From an uncultured Rubrobacteraceae bacterium (GTDB lineage Bacteria; Actinomycetota; Rubrobacteria; Rubrobacterales; Rubrobacteraceae), in the NCBI GenBank assembly GCA_902805985.1, contig CADCUW010000286.1, positions 1 through 16,137 on the forward strand: 16,137 nucleotides of DNA. The letters are read 5' to 3'. The stretch's first letter is position 1. The number at the start of each line of letters is the position of its first letter. Shown one piece after another: positions 7,710-15,067 of this stretch. The position numbers and the translations under genes were made by a program. A model generated the notes under the pieces. The model saw only the letters and a program-made list of their open reading frames with translations. It was not told the origin of the DNA and searched no databases.

Positions 7710-8768
7710 GTGAAGACGAGGTCGGTGCTCGAAGGCGTAAGCCCCTACAACCCGCCGCGGCTGCGGGATGAGATCTCTGTAGATTACGGCTCCGAGAGAT
7801 ACGTGAAGCTGACGATGAACGAGCTCTCCTTCGGCCCGTTGCCTGAAGCCAGGGCCGCCATCGTCGACACCCTGTCGCGCGCCGGTCGCTATCCTGACCG
7901 CGACGCCACGCCCCTGCGCGAGGCCATAGCCCGCGCCAACCCGGGCCTCTCCTTGGGCAATGTCGTCGTCGGTAACGGCTCCAGCGAGACGCTCGTCGAC
8001 CTCATGCAGGTCCTGGACCGTCCGGGCGAGGTCGTCATCCCCTGGCCCTCCTTCCCCTTCTACGTCTCTTCAGCGCGCGTGGTCGGGCTGGACACTAAGA
8101 AGGTTCCCCTGGACGACTACCACAGGGCCGACCTCGATGCGATGCTCGCCGCGGTGACGGACCGGACACGGGCCGTGATCCTATGCAACCCTAACAACCC
8201 GAGCGGCACGTACCTCCCGCTTTCGGAGGTGCGGCGTTTCGCGGAGGCCCTACCGGAGAACGTGCTCCTGATCCTGGACGAGGCCTACTACGACTTCGTG
8301 GACGACCCGCTCTATGCGGGATCCCACGAGCTGGTGCTCGGGTCGGAGAACGTCGTGTCCACCAGGACCTTCTCCAAGGTGCACGGCCTCGCGGGCTTCA
8401 GGGTCGGCTACGGCCTCGTCCCGCAGAGGCTCGCCGGGCTCGTCTGGAGCGCGCACGTCCCCTTCTCCGTGAACCAGGCGGGGCAGGCGGCGGCAAGGGC
8501 CTCCCTGGGCCAGCCCGAGGCCATAGCCGGGCGCTCCCGCCTCATGAAGTGCGAGCGGGAGCGCGTGCAGGAGGCCTTCGGCGCGGCCGACCTGGAGTAC
8601 GTTCCCTCCCACACCAATTTCGTCATGGTCGGCGCGAAGCCCCAACTCTTCGAGAAGACCGGCGTGCTCGTGCGCGAAGGCGAGGCTCTAGGTTACCCTG
8701 TCGGGTGGAGCCGGGTAACCATCGGCTCCCCTGAGGAGAACGACCGGCTGCTCGCCGCGCTGCCCTAG
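7710..8768 (+). CDS. Histidinol-phosphate aminotransferase-like PLP enzyme
   Basis: 352 residues of a fold-type I, class I/II aminotransferase of the HisC group. Visible: KLTMNELSFGPLPEA substrate-loop region, GNGSSE (88-93) contacting the PLP phosphate, PNNPSGT (161-167) with the conserved NPxNPxG, LDEAYYDF (D190, Y193), and TFSKVHGLAGFRVGYG with the PLP lysine at K223. HisC transfers an amino group from glutamate to imidazole-acetol phosphate; relatives act on aromatic amino acids or threonine phosphate. No other his gene is near, so it may be a secondary, broad-specificity copy. The GTG start has GGAG 5 bases upstream and GAGGAGAG further up. Confidence 0.88.
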   Translation: MKTRSVLEGVSPYNPPRLRDEISVDYGSERYVKLTMNELSFGPLPEARAAIVDTLSRAGRYPDRDATPLREAIARANPGLSLGNVVVGNGSSETLVDLMQVLDRPGEVVIPWPSFPFYVSSARVVGLDTKKVPLDDYHRADLDAMLAAVTDRTRAVILCNPNNPSGTYLPLSEVRRFAEALPENVLLILDEAYYDFVDDPLYAGSHELVLGSENVVSTRTFSKVHGLAGFRVGYGLVPQRLAGLVWSAHVPFSVNQAGQAAARASLGQPEAIAGRSRLMKCERERVQEAFGAADLEYVPSHTNFVMVGAKPQLFEKTGVLVREGEALGYPVGWSRVTIGSPEENDRLLAALP

Positions 8769-8847
8769 CGCGCGGTGGGCCCCGACTCTCACGAACGGCC
8801 TGGCCTCCCCCAGCGAGGCTATCGGAGGAGCGCGATAACAAGGAGGA

Positions 8848-9210
8848 CTATGCCGACCGTCGCGACGTTCCAGCGTTCCAGACGAGCGAGCGGACGAGCG
8901 GGACGCTGGCGGCGTAGAGCAGCGGCACGTAGGCGACGCGGCCCCAGAGGTAGAGCCGGGATCCCCACTCGGTGAGCGCATCGTGGGTTTCGGAGACGTG
9001 GGCCACGAGCACGAGGGCGGCGAACAGCGGGAAGGTCTCAAGATAGTTGCGCAGCGCCCGGTCCAGGCGGCCGGCCACGCCCCGCAGCGGCAGCGTGGGC
9101 TCGTCCCTAGGGCTGGAGGTCCACCGGTAGCCGCGTTGAAGGCTCGCAGCGTGCGACGCCGCGACGATCTGGACGAGGCCCAGCACGACGCCGAGCGTCA
9201 ACATTCTCAA
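8848..9210 (-). CDS. MAPEG family membrane protein, C-terminus lost to frameshift
   Basis: 120 residues in the present frame: VVLGLVQIVAASHAASLQRGYRW, then GVAGRLDRALRNYLETFPLFAALVLVAHVS, then YLWGRVAYVPLLYAASVPLVRSLVWN, all typical of bacterial MAPEG (membrane-associated eicosanoid/glutathione metabolism) proteins. After VWN the frame changes to AGTSRRSA and stops. Removing one copy of the 8-bp duplication at 8866-8881 restores VWNVATVGIVLLVIALLR and a stop at 8819, giving 127 residues and the missing fourth helix. So the gene is either recently broken, expressed truncated, or mis-sequenced. Start is TTG at 9210 or ATG at 9204; homologues begin near this point. It lies just behind the universal stress protein gene. 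Confidence 0.8.
   Translation of the reverse strand: MRMLTLGVVLGLVQIVAASHAASLQRGYRWTSSPRDEPTLPLRGVAGRLDRALRNYLETFPLFAALVLVAHVSETHDALTEWGSRLYLWGRVAYVPLLYAASVPLVRSLVWNAGTSRRSA
8866..8881. repeat. 8-bp tandem duplication causing the MAPEG frameshift
   Basis: CGTTCCAG occurs twice in direct succession (8866-8873 and 8874-8881). With one copy the MAPEG frame runs into a typical fourth transmembrane helix; with two it ends within 8 codons. Confidence 0.85.
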
Positions 9211-9240
9211 CTCTACGGTCGCCAGCGCCCCCGGACCTGC

Positions 9241-9696
9241 CTAGCGCGTGACGAGCACCGGGCAGGGGGCGTGGTGGAGGACGCGGTAGGCGACGCTGCC
9301 GAGGACGATTGCCTCCATCGCACCCTTGCCGCGGCCCCCGATGACTATGAGGTCGGCTTCGAGCTCGTCTGCGACGCGTACGATCTGGTCGGCGGGCGTG
9401 CCGCCGCGGACCATGGTGTCCACCCGCGTGTTCATGACCGCGAGCTCTTGTGCCACGCGGTCGACGGCCTCCCTGGCCGCCTCCTGAAACGAGTAGCCGC
9501 CGGGGTCGGCGTCCGCCCGCTGGGCGGCGTGCCGCTCCTCGCCGAAGTCGCTGGCGAAGGGGACGGCGGCGAGCGGGCGCACGACGGCGATGACGCTGAT
9601 CTTCTCCGGCGCGGTCTCCCCGAAGAGGTCGCGGAGGTACCGGGCCGCCTTGAGCGACTGCTCCGAACCGTCCGTGGCGACAAGCACGTGGGTCAT
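9241..9696 (-). CDS. Universal stress protein (UspA domain)
   Basis: 151 residues, one UspA domain. MTHVLVATDGSEQSLKAARY at the N-terminus and the ATP-binding pattern G-x2-G-x9-G-S in GGRGKGAMEAIVLGS near the C-terminus, followed by VAYRVLHHAPCPVLVTR. ATP-binding Usp proteins associate with stress survival and often pair with transporters. The ATG at 9696 overlaps the stop of the upstream permease gene (ATGA, 9693-9696) and is preceded by AAGGAGG inside the permease's last codons, so the two are translationally coupled. A much longer open frame continues upstream to 11160 but is a shadow of the permease. Confidence 0.93.
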   Translation of the reverse strand: MTHVLVATDGSEQSLKAARYLRDLFGETAPEKISVIAVVRPLAAVPFASDFGEERHAAQRADADPGGYSFQEAAREAVDRVAQELAVMNTRVDTMVRGGTPADQIVRVADELEADLIVIGGRGKGAMEAIVLGSVAYRVLHHAPCPVLVTR

Positions 9697-11132
9697 GGTC
9701 CTCCTTCCCGTCCGTCGCGCCTGAGCGACGGGTCTAGCCTGCGCTGGGCGAGGTTGTTCACGAAGTACAGCCCGACACCTATAAGCAGCATCACCAGGCA
9801 CACCACGATCACGCTCTCCCTGACGCCGGTGTCGCCGGCGGCGAGGCCCTGGATGTCGGTTATCAGGACGTAGAGCAGGAGCGCCACGTTCACCACCACC
9901 CCGAGGGCGAGGATGGCCGTCGGCGCCGTGTAGTGGTCCTGGGGGACACTGTCGCGGCGCAGGACCAGCGCGCACAGGCAGACCAGCGCGAAGACCGCCA
10001 GAAGGAACGCCACGGTGGCGCTCGCCAGCGTGTTGACGCCGGCCTCCCCGACCCCGACGATCAAGACCAGCGCGATGATCGTGGTGAAGACGATGGCTAC
10101 CCACGGCGTGCGCCGCGACCGGTGGGTGCGGGCGAAGATGCGTGGGACCACGCCCTCGCGCGCCATGCCGTACATGATCCTCGAGTTCGTTATCAGGGCG
10201 ACGAGGCAGGTGTTCGTCACCGCTATGCACGCGATGATCGCGAAAAGCCAACCGGGGAAGGCCGGGAAGCCCTGGCGGACCACCTCCAGCAGCGCCACCT
10301 CCGAGCCGGCGAGATCGCCGGTGGGCACCACCATCGAGGCTATAAACGCGATGATCAGGTAGATAAGCCCGGCCGACGCCATGCCGCCGAGCAGCGCCCG
10401 CGGGTAGACCCTGCTCGGGTTCTGGACCTCCTCGGCCACGTTCGCCGCGTTCTCGAAGCCGGTCATCGCGAAGAACGCCAGCGTGGCGCCGGTCAGGGCC
10501 AGGAGCGCGGGGTTGCCCCCCTCGTTGAACTCGAAGGGCCGCCCGAGATCCGCGCCGCCGGTGGCGAACACGACGACCCCGATCGCGAGCACCAGCGCCA
10601 GGCCGGCGATCTCGGTGATGCTCATGGCGAGGTTCAGCTTTACGGACTCGGAGATGCCGCGGAAGTTGATGAACGCCAGCAACACGACGAAGACGAGGGC
10701 GGTCAGGAGCAGCGGCAGGCTGAAGATCGAGACCAGAAGCTCCAGAAAGTACCCGCCGAACGCCAGCGCCAGGGCACCCGTCGCGGCCAGGCTCGCGGCC
10801 ACCGTGCAGAACGCCACCAGGAACGTAAAGAAGCGACTGTTGAAAGCCCGGCCGGCGTACATGGCCGCGCCCGCCGCGTGGGGGTACTTGGTGATGAGCT
10901 CGGCGTAGGCGAAGCCGGTCAGCATCGCGGCACCCACCCCGACGACGAAAGACGTCCAGAACGCGCCGCCCACGTTGGCGGCCATCACCCCGATCAGGGC
11001 GTAGATGCCGCTCCCGAGCACGTCCCCAAGCACGTAGAAGAACAGCAGAGGCGCGCTGATGGCGCGCACGAGATCTTCGGACTGTCCTACCTCGTCCCTG
11101 GCGACCGTCGGCTGCGCCCCCGGTGTCTCCAA
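9693..11132 (-). CDS. APC superfamily amino-acid permease
   Basis: 479 residues, about 12 membrane helices. The first helix carries LGDVLGSGIYALIG, the unwound GSGIY-type substrate motif of the APC family, and later FAMTGFENAANVAEEVQNPSRVYPRALLGG, the conserved loop after helix 6 and TM7 start. Such permeases import or exchange amino acids or polyamines through the cytoplasmic membrane. The TTG start at 11132 follows GGGGAGGG. A strong promoter lies about 55 bases upstream. The universal stress gene overlaps its 3' end by 4 bases. Substrate cannot be predicted. Confidence 0.93.
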   Translation of the reverse strand: METPGAQPTVARDEVGQSEDLVRAISAPLLFFYVLGDVLGSGIYALIGVMAANVGGAFWTSFVVGVGAAMLTGFAYAELITKYPHAAGAAMYAGRAFNSRFFTFLVAFCTVAASLAATGALALAFGGYFLELLVSIFSLPLLLTALVFVVLLAFINFRGISESVKLNLAMSITEIAGLALVLAIGVVVFATGGADLGRPFEFNEGGNPALLALTGATLAFFAMTGFENAANVAEEVQNPSRVYPRALLGGMASAGLIYLIIAFIASMVVPTGDLAGSEVALLEVVRQGFPAFPGWLFAIIACIAVTNTCLVALITNSRIMYGMAREGVVPRIFARTHRSRRTPWVAIVFTTIIALVLIVGVGEAGVNTLASATVAFLLAVFALVCLCALVLRRDSVPQDHYTAPTAILALGVVVNVALLLYVLITDIQGLAAGDTGVRESVIVVCLVMLLIGVGLYFVNNLAQRRLDPSLRRDGREGGP

Positions 11133-11186
11133 ACACCCTCCCCTTTTGAAACGCTCCCACTATGTCGCAAGAGCTACAGGATGCGT

Positions 11187-11215
11187 ATTGTATTTGCGGG
11201 TCGGTCCCGGGTCAA
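11187..11215 (-). promoter_or_regulatory. Sigma-70-type promoter for the APC permease-Usp pair
   Basis: On the minus strand TTGACC (11215-11210), a 17-base spacer and TACAAT (11192-11187), about 54 bases before the TTG start at 11132. It sits immediately after the end of the M20 hydrolase gene, so the permease pair has its own promoter rather than depending on read-through. Confidence 0.7.
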
Positions 11216-11230
11216 ATCCGTCCGGGACGG

Positions 11231-12511
11231 TTACCGTGCCACGCCGCACCAGGACGAGATCAGGAACGCTACGGTCTTCGTCGCGGTCGCGAGGTTGGGG
11301 ATGCTTATGTGCTCGTCGGGCGCGTGGGCGTCGCGCACGTCCCCCGCGCCGTACATCACGCACGGCATCCCCCCGAAACGGATAAAGAGGCGCATGTCCG
11401 CCCCGTAGGAGACGCCCTCGACGACGGGCTCCCCTCCCGTAGCAAGGGCGTGGGCCCTCTTGACGGCCTCGCAGATCGGGGCGTCGGGCGGCACCTCGGA
11501 TGGGGCGAACTGGCCGCCGAACCACTCCAGGGTCGGGGGATGCTCGCGCAGGTACGGGTCCCTGTCGGCGACGTCGAAGAGGCGCTCCATCACCTGGCCC
11601 TTGAAGTGGTCCACCTCTTCGCCCGGGATCAGGCCGGCCCGGCCTTCGGCGACGAGCTCCTCCGGCACGGTCGAGGCCCAGTTGCCGGCCCGCACGACGC
11701 CTACGTTGATGGGCACCTTGTTCTCCAGGTGGTCGTAGAGCGGGTGGGAGAGTGTGGCGTTGCGCTCCCGCTCCAGCTCGCGTAACGCCTCGAAGAGCGG
11801 GACGAACTTCTCCAGGGCCGAGACGCCCTCGTCGCGGACGGCGGCGTGGGCGGAGCGCCCGGGGACGGTCAGACGGAAGACGAGCGAGCCCCCCTGGGCC
11901 GGCACGAGCCGCAGGCGCGTGGGCTCGGTTATGAGGGCGGCGTCGGCGTGGTAGCCCCGGAGCACGACCGAGAGGGCGCCGACTCCCCCGTTCTCCTCCC
12001 CCACCGTCGCCGTCACCGTTACATCACCCTGGAGTTCGACGCCGGCGGCCTCCAGCGCGTCGAGCGCCGCGAGGTGGGTAACGAGCCCGCCCTTCATGTC
12101 GCAGGAGCCCCGGCCGTAGAGCCTCTCCCCGACGACCTCGCCCCCGAGCGGCTCGTGACCCCAGGCCGCAGGCTCGCCCAGTGCTACGGTGTCCATGTGG
12201 GCGTTGAGGAGCAGCGACCGGCCGCCACCCAGCCCGCGCCGGGTGCCGGCGACGTTCGGACGACCCTCGTACGCCTCCTGCTCCCCGACGTGGTCGCGGT
12301 AGGGCTCGACCTCATCGCGCGTCGCCTCCCACACGTCAACCTCCAGGCCGCGTCCGCGGAAGGCGTGCTCGACCTTCTCCTGAACGGCCCCCTCCTCGCC
12401 CGTCGTCGAGGGGACGCGGACCAGCTCCCGCAGGAGCCGCACCGCGTCGGGGCTGCGGGCATCGACCTCGCGGGCCACGGCGTCTACGAGCTTCCGGTCA
12501 AGGTCCGTCAT
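11231..12511 (-). CDS. M20 family metallohydrolase (ArgE/DapE-like deacylase)
   Basis: 426 residues. Metal-site motifs: NAHMDTV (H105, catalytic D107), GRGSCDMKGG (bridging D138), VGEENGG (catalytic E172 and metal E173) and, near the end, DAHAPDEHISI with a late metal histidine. The layout (catalytic N-terminal part, dimerisation insert, catalytic C-terminal part) and length match acetylornithine deacetylase / succinyl-diaminopimelate desuccinylase relatives, which release amino acids from N-acyl or peptide precursors. ATG at 12511 follows GGGAG with suitable spacing. Divergent from the solute-binding lipoprotein; with the permease behind it, it suggests use of imported N-acyl amino acids or peptides. 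Exact substrate unknown. Confidence 0.9.
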   Translation of the reverse strand: MTDLDRKLVDAVAREVDARSPDAVRLLRELVRVPSTTGEEGAVQEKVEHAFRGRGLEVDVWEATRDEVEPYRDHVGEQEAYEGRPNVAGTRRGLGGGRSLLLNAHMDTVALGEPAAWGHEPLGGEVVGERLYGRGSCDMKGGLVTHLAALDALEAAGVELQGDVTVTATVGEENGGVGALSVVLRGYHADAALITEPTRLRLVPAQGGSLVFRLTVPGRSAHAAVRDEGVSALEKFVPLFEALRELERERNATLSHPLYDHLENKVPINVGVVRAGNWASTVPEELVAEGRAGLIPGEEVDHFKGQVMERLFDVADRDPYLREHPPTLEWFGGQFAPSEVPPDAPICEAVKRAHALATGGEPVVEGVSYGADMRLFIRFGGMPCVMYGAGDVRDAHAPDEHISIPNLATATKTVAFLISSWCGVAR

Positions 12512-12577
12512 GAGATCTCCCTACAAAACAGAGCCGACGAGCAGGGCGGCACCGTAGCACGGGCACCGGCCCGACGC

Positions 12578-12606
12578 TTGACCAGGGAACGTCGCGTAAC
12601 TATATT
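12578..12606 (+). promoter_or_regulatory. Sigma-70-type promoter of the amino-acid uptake genes
   Basis: TTGACC at 12578-12583, spacer of 17 bases, TATATT at 12601-12606. It stands 72 bases before the lipoprotein start and is the best promoter match on the plus strand. Confidence 0.75.
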
Positions 12607-12627
12607 GCCTTTCTAGAAACCACGATC

Positions 12628-12653
12628 CGGGACCCCGCTACGCGGAGGTCCCG
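12628..12653 (+). promoter_or_regulatory. 5'-UTR hairpin before the binding-protein gene
   Basis: CGGGACCCCGC pairs with GCGG-A-GGTCCCG around a TAC loop: 11 base pairs with one bulged A. It lies after the promoter and ends about 8 bases before the GGAGAAGGG SD. There is no T-run, so it is not an ordinary terminator; mRNA protection or a protein or attenuator site are possibilities. Confidence 0.5.
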
Positions 12654-12677
12654 TTGGATACGGAGAAGGGCGTCTCT

Positions 12678-13478
12678 ATGGCAAAGAGTTTGTTCGGGAG
12701 GGTTCTGCCGCTATTCGTTCTCGCGGCGGCGTTGATGGTGGCGCTCGCCGCCTGCGGCGGTAGCGGCGGGGGCGGTGGGGGTGGCGGAGAAGACATCACC
12801 GTGGCCTCCGACATCGCATACCCGCCTTTCGAGTTCGAGCAGGACGGCGAGCCCGTCGGGTTCGACATAGATCTCATGGACGAGATCGGCAAGCGCGCCG
12901 GATTCACGCCCGAGTACCAGAACGTCACCTTCGACGGCATCATCGGCGGCCTGCGCAACAACCAGTACGATACCGTCATCTCAGCCATGACCATCACGCC
13001 GGAACGTCAGAAGCAAATAGACTTCTCCGAGCCGTACTTCAACGCCGACCAGTCCCTGCTCGTGCCCAGCGATTCCGACATAGGTTCCGTGGGTGAGATC
13101 GGGGACGCCACCGTCGGCGTCCAGATCGGCACTACCGGCGAGATCAAGGCCAACGAGTTCGAGGAGCAGGGCGACATCACCGGCGAGATCCGCACCTTCG
13201 ACACCATAGAGGACGCGTTCGCCGCCCTCAACAACGGCCAGATCGACGCGATCATCAACGACCTGCCCGTCTCCCAGGACGAGGTGAACAGCAGCGACGG
13301 GGAGCTTGAGATCGTCGAGGTCATCGCCACCGGCGAGCAGTACGGCATAGCCTTCCCCAAGGGTTCCGACCTGCGCCAGGACGTGAACGAGGCGCTCGCC
13401 GAGATAAAAGAAGACGGTACTTACGAGGAGATCTACAAGAAGTGGATCGGCCGCGCCCCCGAAGAGATACCGCAGTAG
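12678..13478 (+). CDS. Polar amino-acid ABC transporter substrate-binding lipoprotein (SBP family 3)
   Basis: 266 residues. Lipoprotein signal peptide with lipobox LAAC (C26), then a glycine linker GGSGGGGGGGGEDI. The mature part is a family 3 periplasmic-type binding protein: VASDIAYPPFEFEQDGEPVGFDIDL, ISAMTITPERQKQIDFSEPY (R110, the conserved arginine that binds the ligand carboxylate) and AIINDLPVS (D195, the usual amino-group contact). So it captures an amino acid outside the membrane and hands it to the permease 22 bases downstream. A TTG at 12654 is in frame, but the ATG at 12678 has GGAGAAGGG at 12662-12670 and begins a proper signal peptide. Confidence 0.95.
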   Translation: MAKSLFGRVLPLFVLAAALMVALAACGGSGGGGGGGGEDITVASDIAYPPFEFEQDGEPVGFDIDLMDEIGKRAGFTPEYQNVTFDGIIGGLRNNQYDTVISAMTITPERQKQIDFSEPYFNADQSLLVPSDSDIGSVGEIGDATVGVQIGTTGEIKANEFEEQGDITGEIRTFDTIEDAFAALNNGQIDAIINDLPVSQDEVNSSDGELEIVEVIATGEQYGIAFPKGSDLRQDVNEALAEIKEDGTYEEIYKKWIGRAPEEIPQ

Positions 13479-13500
13479 CATCCGGTAGGGGGGTGGGGCG

Positions 13501-14223
13501 GTGCCGTTCGAGTTGCCGGTAGAGTTCGACCCGAGCTTCTTCAGCCTGCAGAACATCCGGGAGAGCTACCTGGACCTCGGGGTAGTCCTCCAGAACTTCG
13601 ACTCGCTCCTGCAAGCGTTCCTCATCACCATCCTCCTGGCGCTCCTGGCGGAGATCCTGGGCATAATTCTCGGGCTCGTGCTGGCGCTAATGAAGATAGG
13701 GCGCTCGAAGCTACTCTCAGCCCCCGCCCAGGTCTACATAGACATCTTCCGGGGGACCCCGCTCCTGATCCAGATAATCTTCATCTACTTCGCCACGCCG
13801 AACATCGGTATCCGGATAGAGAGCCTGTTCTTCGCGGGCCTCATAGCGCTCACGTTGAACAGCGCGGCCTACGTCGCGGAGATCTTCCGCTCCGGCATTC
13901 AGAGCATAGACAGGGGCCAGATGGAGGCGGGGCGGGCCTCGGGGCTCACCTACGCCCAGACCATGCGCCACATCATCGTCCCGCAAGCCTTCCGGCGCGT
14001 CATACCCCCATTGACCAACGAGTTCGTGATGCTCATAAAGGATACGTCCATCGTCTCAGTGATAGGCCTGGAAGAGCTCTTGCGTTCGGCGCGGGTGCTC
14101 CAGTCAGCTACGGCTAACTCGACGCCTCTCGTGGCAGCGGCGCTCTTCTACCTGGCGATCTGCCTGCCCCTGATCTACCTGGCAAACGGCCTCGAACGCC
14201 GCTTGAACAGGAGAACGGCCTGA
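13501..14223 (+). CDS. Amino-acid ABC transporter permease (HisM/GlnP type)
   Basis: 240 residues of a polar amino-acid ABC permease. A long helical core (AFLITILLALLAEILGIILGLVLAL), YIDIFRGTPLLIQIIFIYF typical of the family, and the EAA loop EAGRASGLTYAQTMRHIIVPQA that docks on the ATPase; C-terminal helix and a short basic tail. Start is GTG with only a G-rich SD. It follows the binding-protein gene by 22 bases in one operon. No ATPase gene comes next: the ATPase at 6141 is the likely mate. Confidence 0.95.
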   Translation: MPFELPVEFDPSFFSLQNIRESYLDLGVVLQNFDSLLQAFLITILLALLAEILGIILGLVLALMKIGRSKLLSAPAQVYIDIFRGTPLLIQIIFIYFATPNIGIRIESLFFAGLIALTLNSAAYVAEIFRSGIQSIDRGQMEAGRASGLTYAQTMRHIIVPQAFRRVIPPLTNEFVMLIKDTSIVSVIGLEELLRSARVLQSATANSTPLVAAALFYLAICLPLIYLANGLERRLNRRTA

Positions 14224-14679
14224 CGTTTTCCTTTACCTATTGCGAATCCTCGCACGGAAGTATACGAGGCAGAACGCCTTTGACCACCCCCTAGCTGTCG
14301 CGAAGCTGTCAAAAACAGGCCACGGTATAGGACGCGCTGGGGAACCCTCGCGCTCCCGACCCGGCGCTTCGGCCGTGGGCGCTCGTGGTGTCCCCAGGCG
14401 GTGGCATCGTGGCCGAGAGGCAGCACAACCTACCCCCCTAGACGAGCCCTGAGGAAGGCAAATCGTCGGTAAACATTTCGGGGGATAGGCCTCAAATTCG
14501 GCTCCTACGGTTCCAGTAGTCCTCTCGTAAGCCCCCGGGGATCAGAATCCGTTTTTCGAAGATGTTATAGGGGGGCTCTCAGGCCCGTCAGAATGCACGT
14601 ATAGGGGGGTAATTTTGGTCTGCCCGATCCATCGCCCGAGGCACGACCTTTTCCGGTTCCCTCTTTCCCCTCGCTATAT
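14224..14679. other. Gene-poor stretch without convincing coding sequence
   Basis: No open frame here has a family pattern or good SD; a TTG-started 70-codon frame at 14240-14452 is basic and low-complexity and was not accepted. It holds a 5-bp stem (CCTCG at 14248-14252 with CGAGG at 14265-14269) just after the permease gene, the inverted repeat described separately, and TATAGGGGGG twice (14566-14575 and 14600-14609), 34 bases apart. Confidence 0.6.
14431..14611. repeat. Long imperfect inverted repeat
   Basis: TACCCCCCTA at 14431-14440 matches inverted TAGGGGGGTA at 14602-14611. Inside it, GACG (14441-14444) can pair with CGTC (14586-14589), and CCTGAG (14448-14453) with CTCAGG (14578-14583), so two arms of about 23 bases pair around a 124-base centre with one unpaired side of about 12 bases. 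It may be a structured RNA stem or the ends of a small non-coding element. No flanking target duplication was recognised. Confidence 0.5.
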
Positions 14680-14770
14680 GTTGGGCCACGGGCTACCCAA
14701 TTACCCAGGAGTTGTGCGGCAAAGAGAACGTCCTTGCCGCTCCCTGTAGCGTTTGTTATAACGCCCCGAC
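14680..14770 (+). ncRNA. Candidate structured leader, copy A of a duplicated 91-nt element
   Basis: Aligns gap-free with 15927-16017, roughly 57 of 91 positions identical by hand count. Shared blocks: GTTGGG at the start, TTGTGCGG, TTGCCG, GTAGCGTT, GTTAT and CCCC near the end. The ends pair (GTTGGG 14680-14685 with CCCGAC 14765-14770), an inner hairpin pairs perfectly (GCGGCAA 14716-14722 with TTGCCGC 14734-14740), and GCGTT 14749-14753 pairs with AACGC 14760-14764. It ends just ahead of the SD and TTG of a small membrane protein, the position of a cis-regulatory leader. I do not recognise a known riboswitch class. Confidence 0.5.
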
Positions 14771-14792
14771 CGAAACGGGAGGGGGGATCATC

Positions 14793-14972
14793 TTGCAGGT
14801 CTTGTCGTTCTTCGTCTTCGTCCTGACAGCGGCCTTCGCGACCTCGGCCATCGGATACGGCCTGTCGCTGTTTGAAGAGCGAACCGCGAGCCGCAGGTGC
14901 CGGGTACCGCACGAGGCGCTCCGCAGGAGGAGGGTCCACAGGCAGCGGGGGCGGTGCAAGTTGGAAGGGTAG
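14793..14972 (+). CDS. Small single-helix membrane protein, copy A
   Basis: 59 residues: MQVLSFFVFVLTAAFATSAI forms one membrane helix, then GYGLSLFEER and a long arginine-rich tail. It resembles the peptide starting at 16038 (MQVLLLFVFVVAVAFGAWFF, then NYGLSLL), sharing MQVL..FVFV and YGLSL. Start is TTG after GGGAGGGGGG with 6-base spacing, the same arrangement as the other copy. A longer in-frame start at 14712 is rejected because the equivalent frame in copy B has a stop. Function unknown; the tail after residue 30 may not be conserved. Confidence 0.55.
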   Translation: MQVLSFFVFVLTAAFATSAIGYGLSLFEERTASRRCRVPHEALRRRRVHRQRGRCKLEG

Positions 14973-15017
14973 GGCTTGGTGCCGGTTGTCAGTGGGTGTG
15001 AACCAAGATCGTCGCTC

Positions 15018-15034
15018 CCACGTAGGTTACGTGG
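15018..15034. repeat. Short perfect inverted repeat
   Basis: CCACGTA-GGT-TACGTGG: two 7-bp arms around 3 bases, 33 bases before the start of the small acidic protein gene. Suits an operator or small RNA hairpin. Confidence 0.4.
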
Positions 15035-15067
15035 AAGTTGGTGACGGATCGGTAAGGGGACCGCGTA

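Noticed and set aside
9241..11160. A 639-codon minus-strand frame joining permease region and Usp
   Set aside because: Only its last 151 codons (Usp) are real; the earlier part is the wrong frame of the permease.
9933..11408. A 491-codon plus-strand frame
   Set aside because: Antisense to the APC permease, with Arg/Gln/Asp-rich random composition.
14240..14452. 70-codon plus-strand frame with TTG start
   Set aside because: No SD, very basic low-complexity composition, no family pattern.
14565..14939. Minus-strand frame with NATGSGKD, which looks like a P-loop
   Set aside because: It overlaps the leader element; mismatches between the two copies are not codon-periodic, and no other ATPase motif is present.
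14712..14972. Longer start giving an 86-residue protein in copy A
   Set aside because: In copy B the matching frame hits a stop before the conserved TTG, and the upstream part aligns as non-coding leader.
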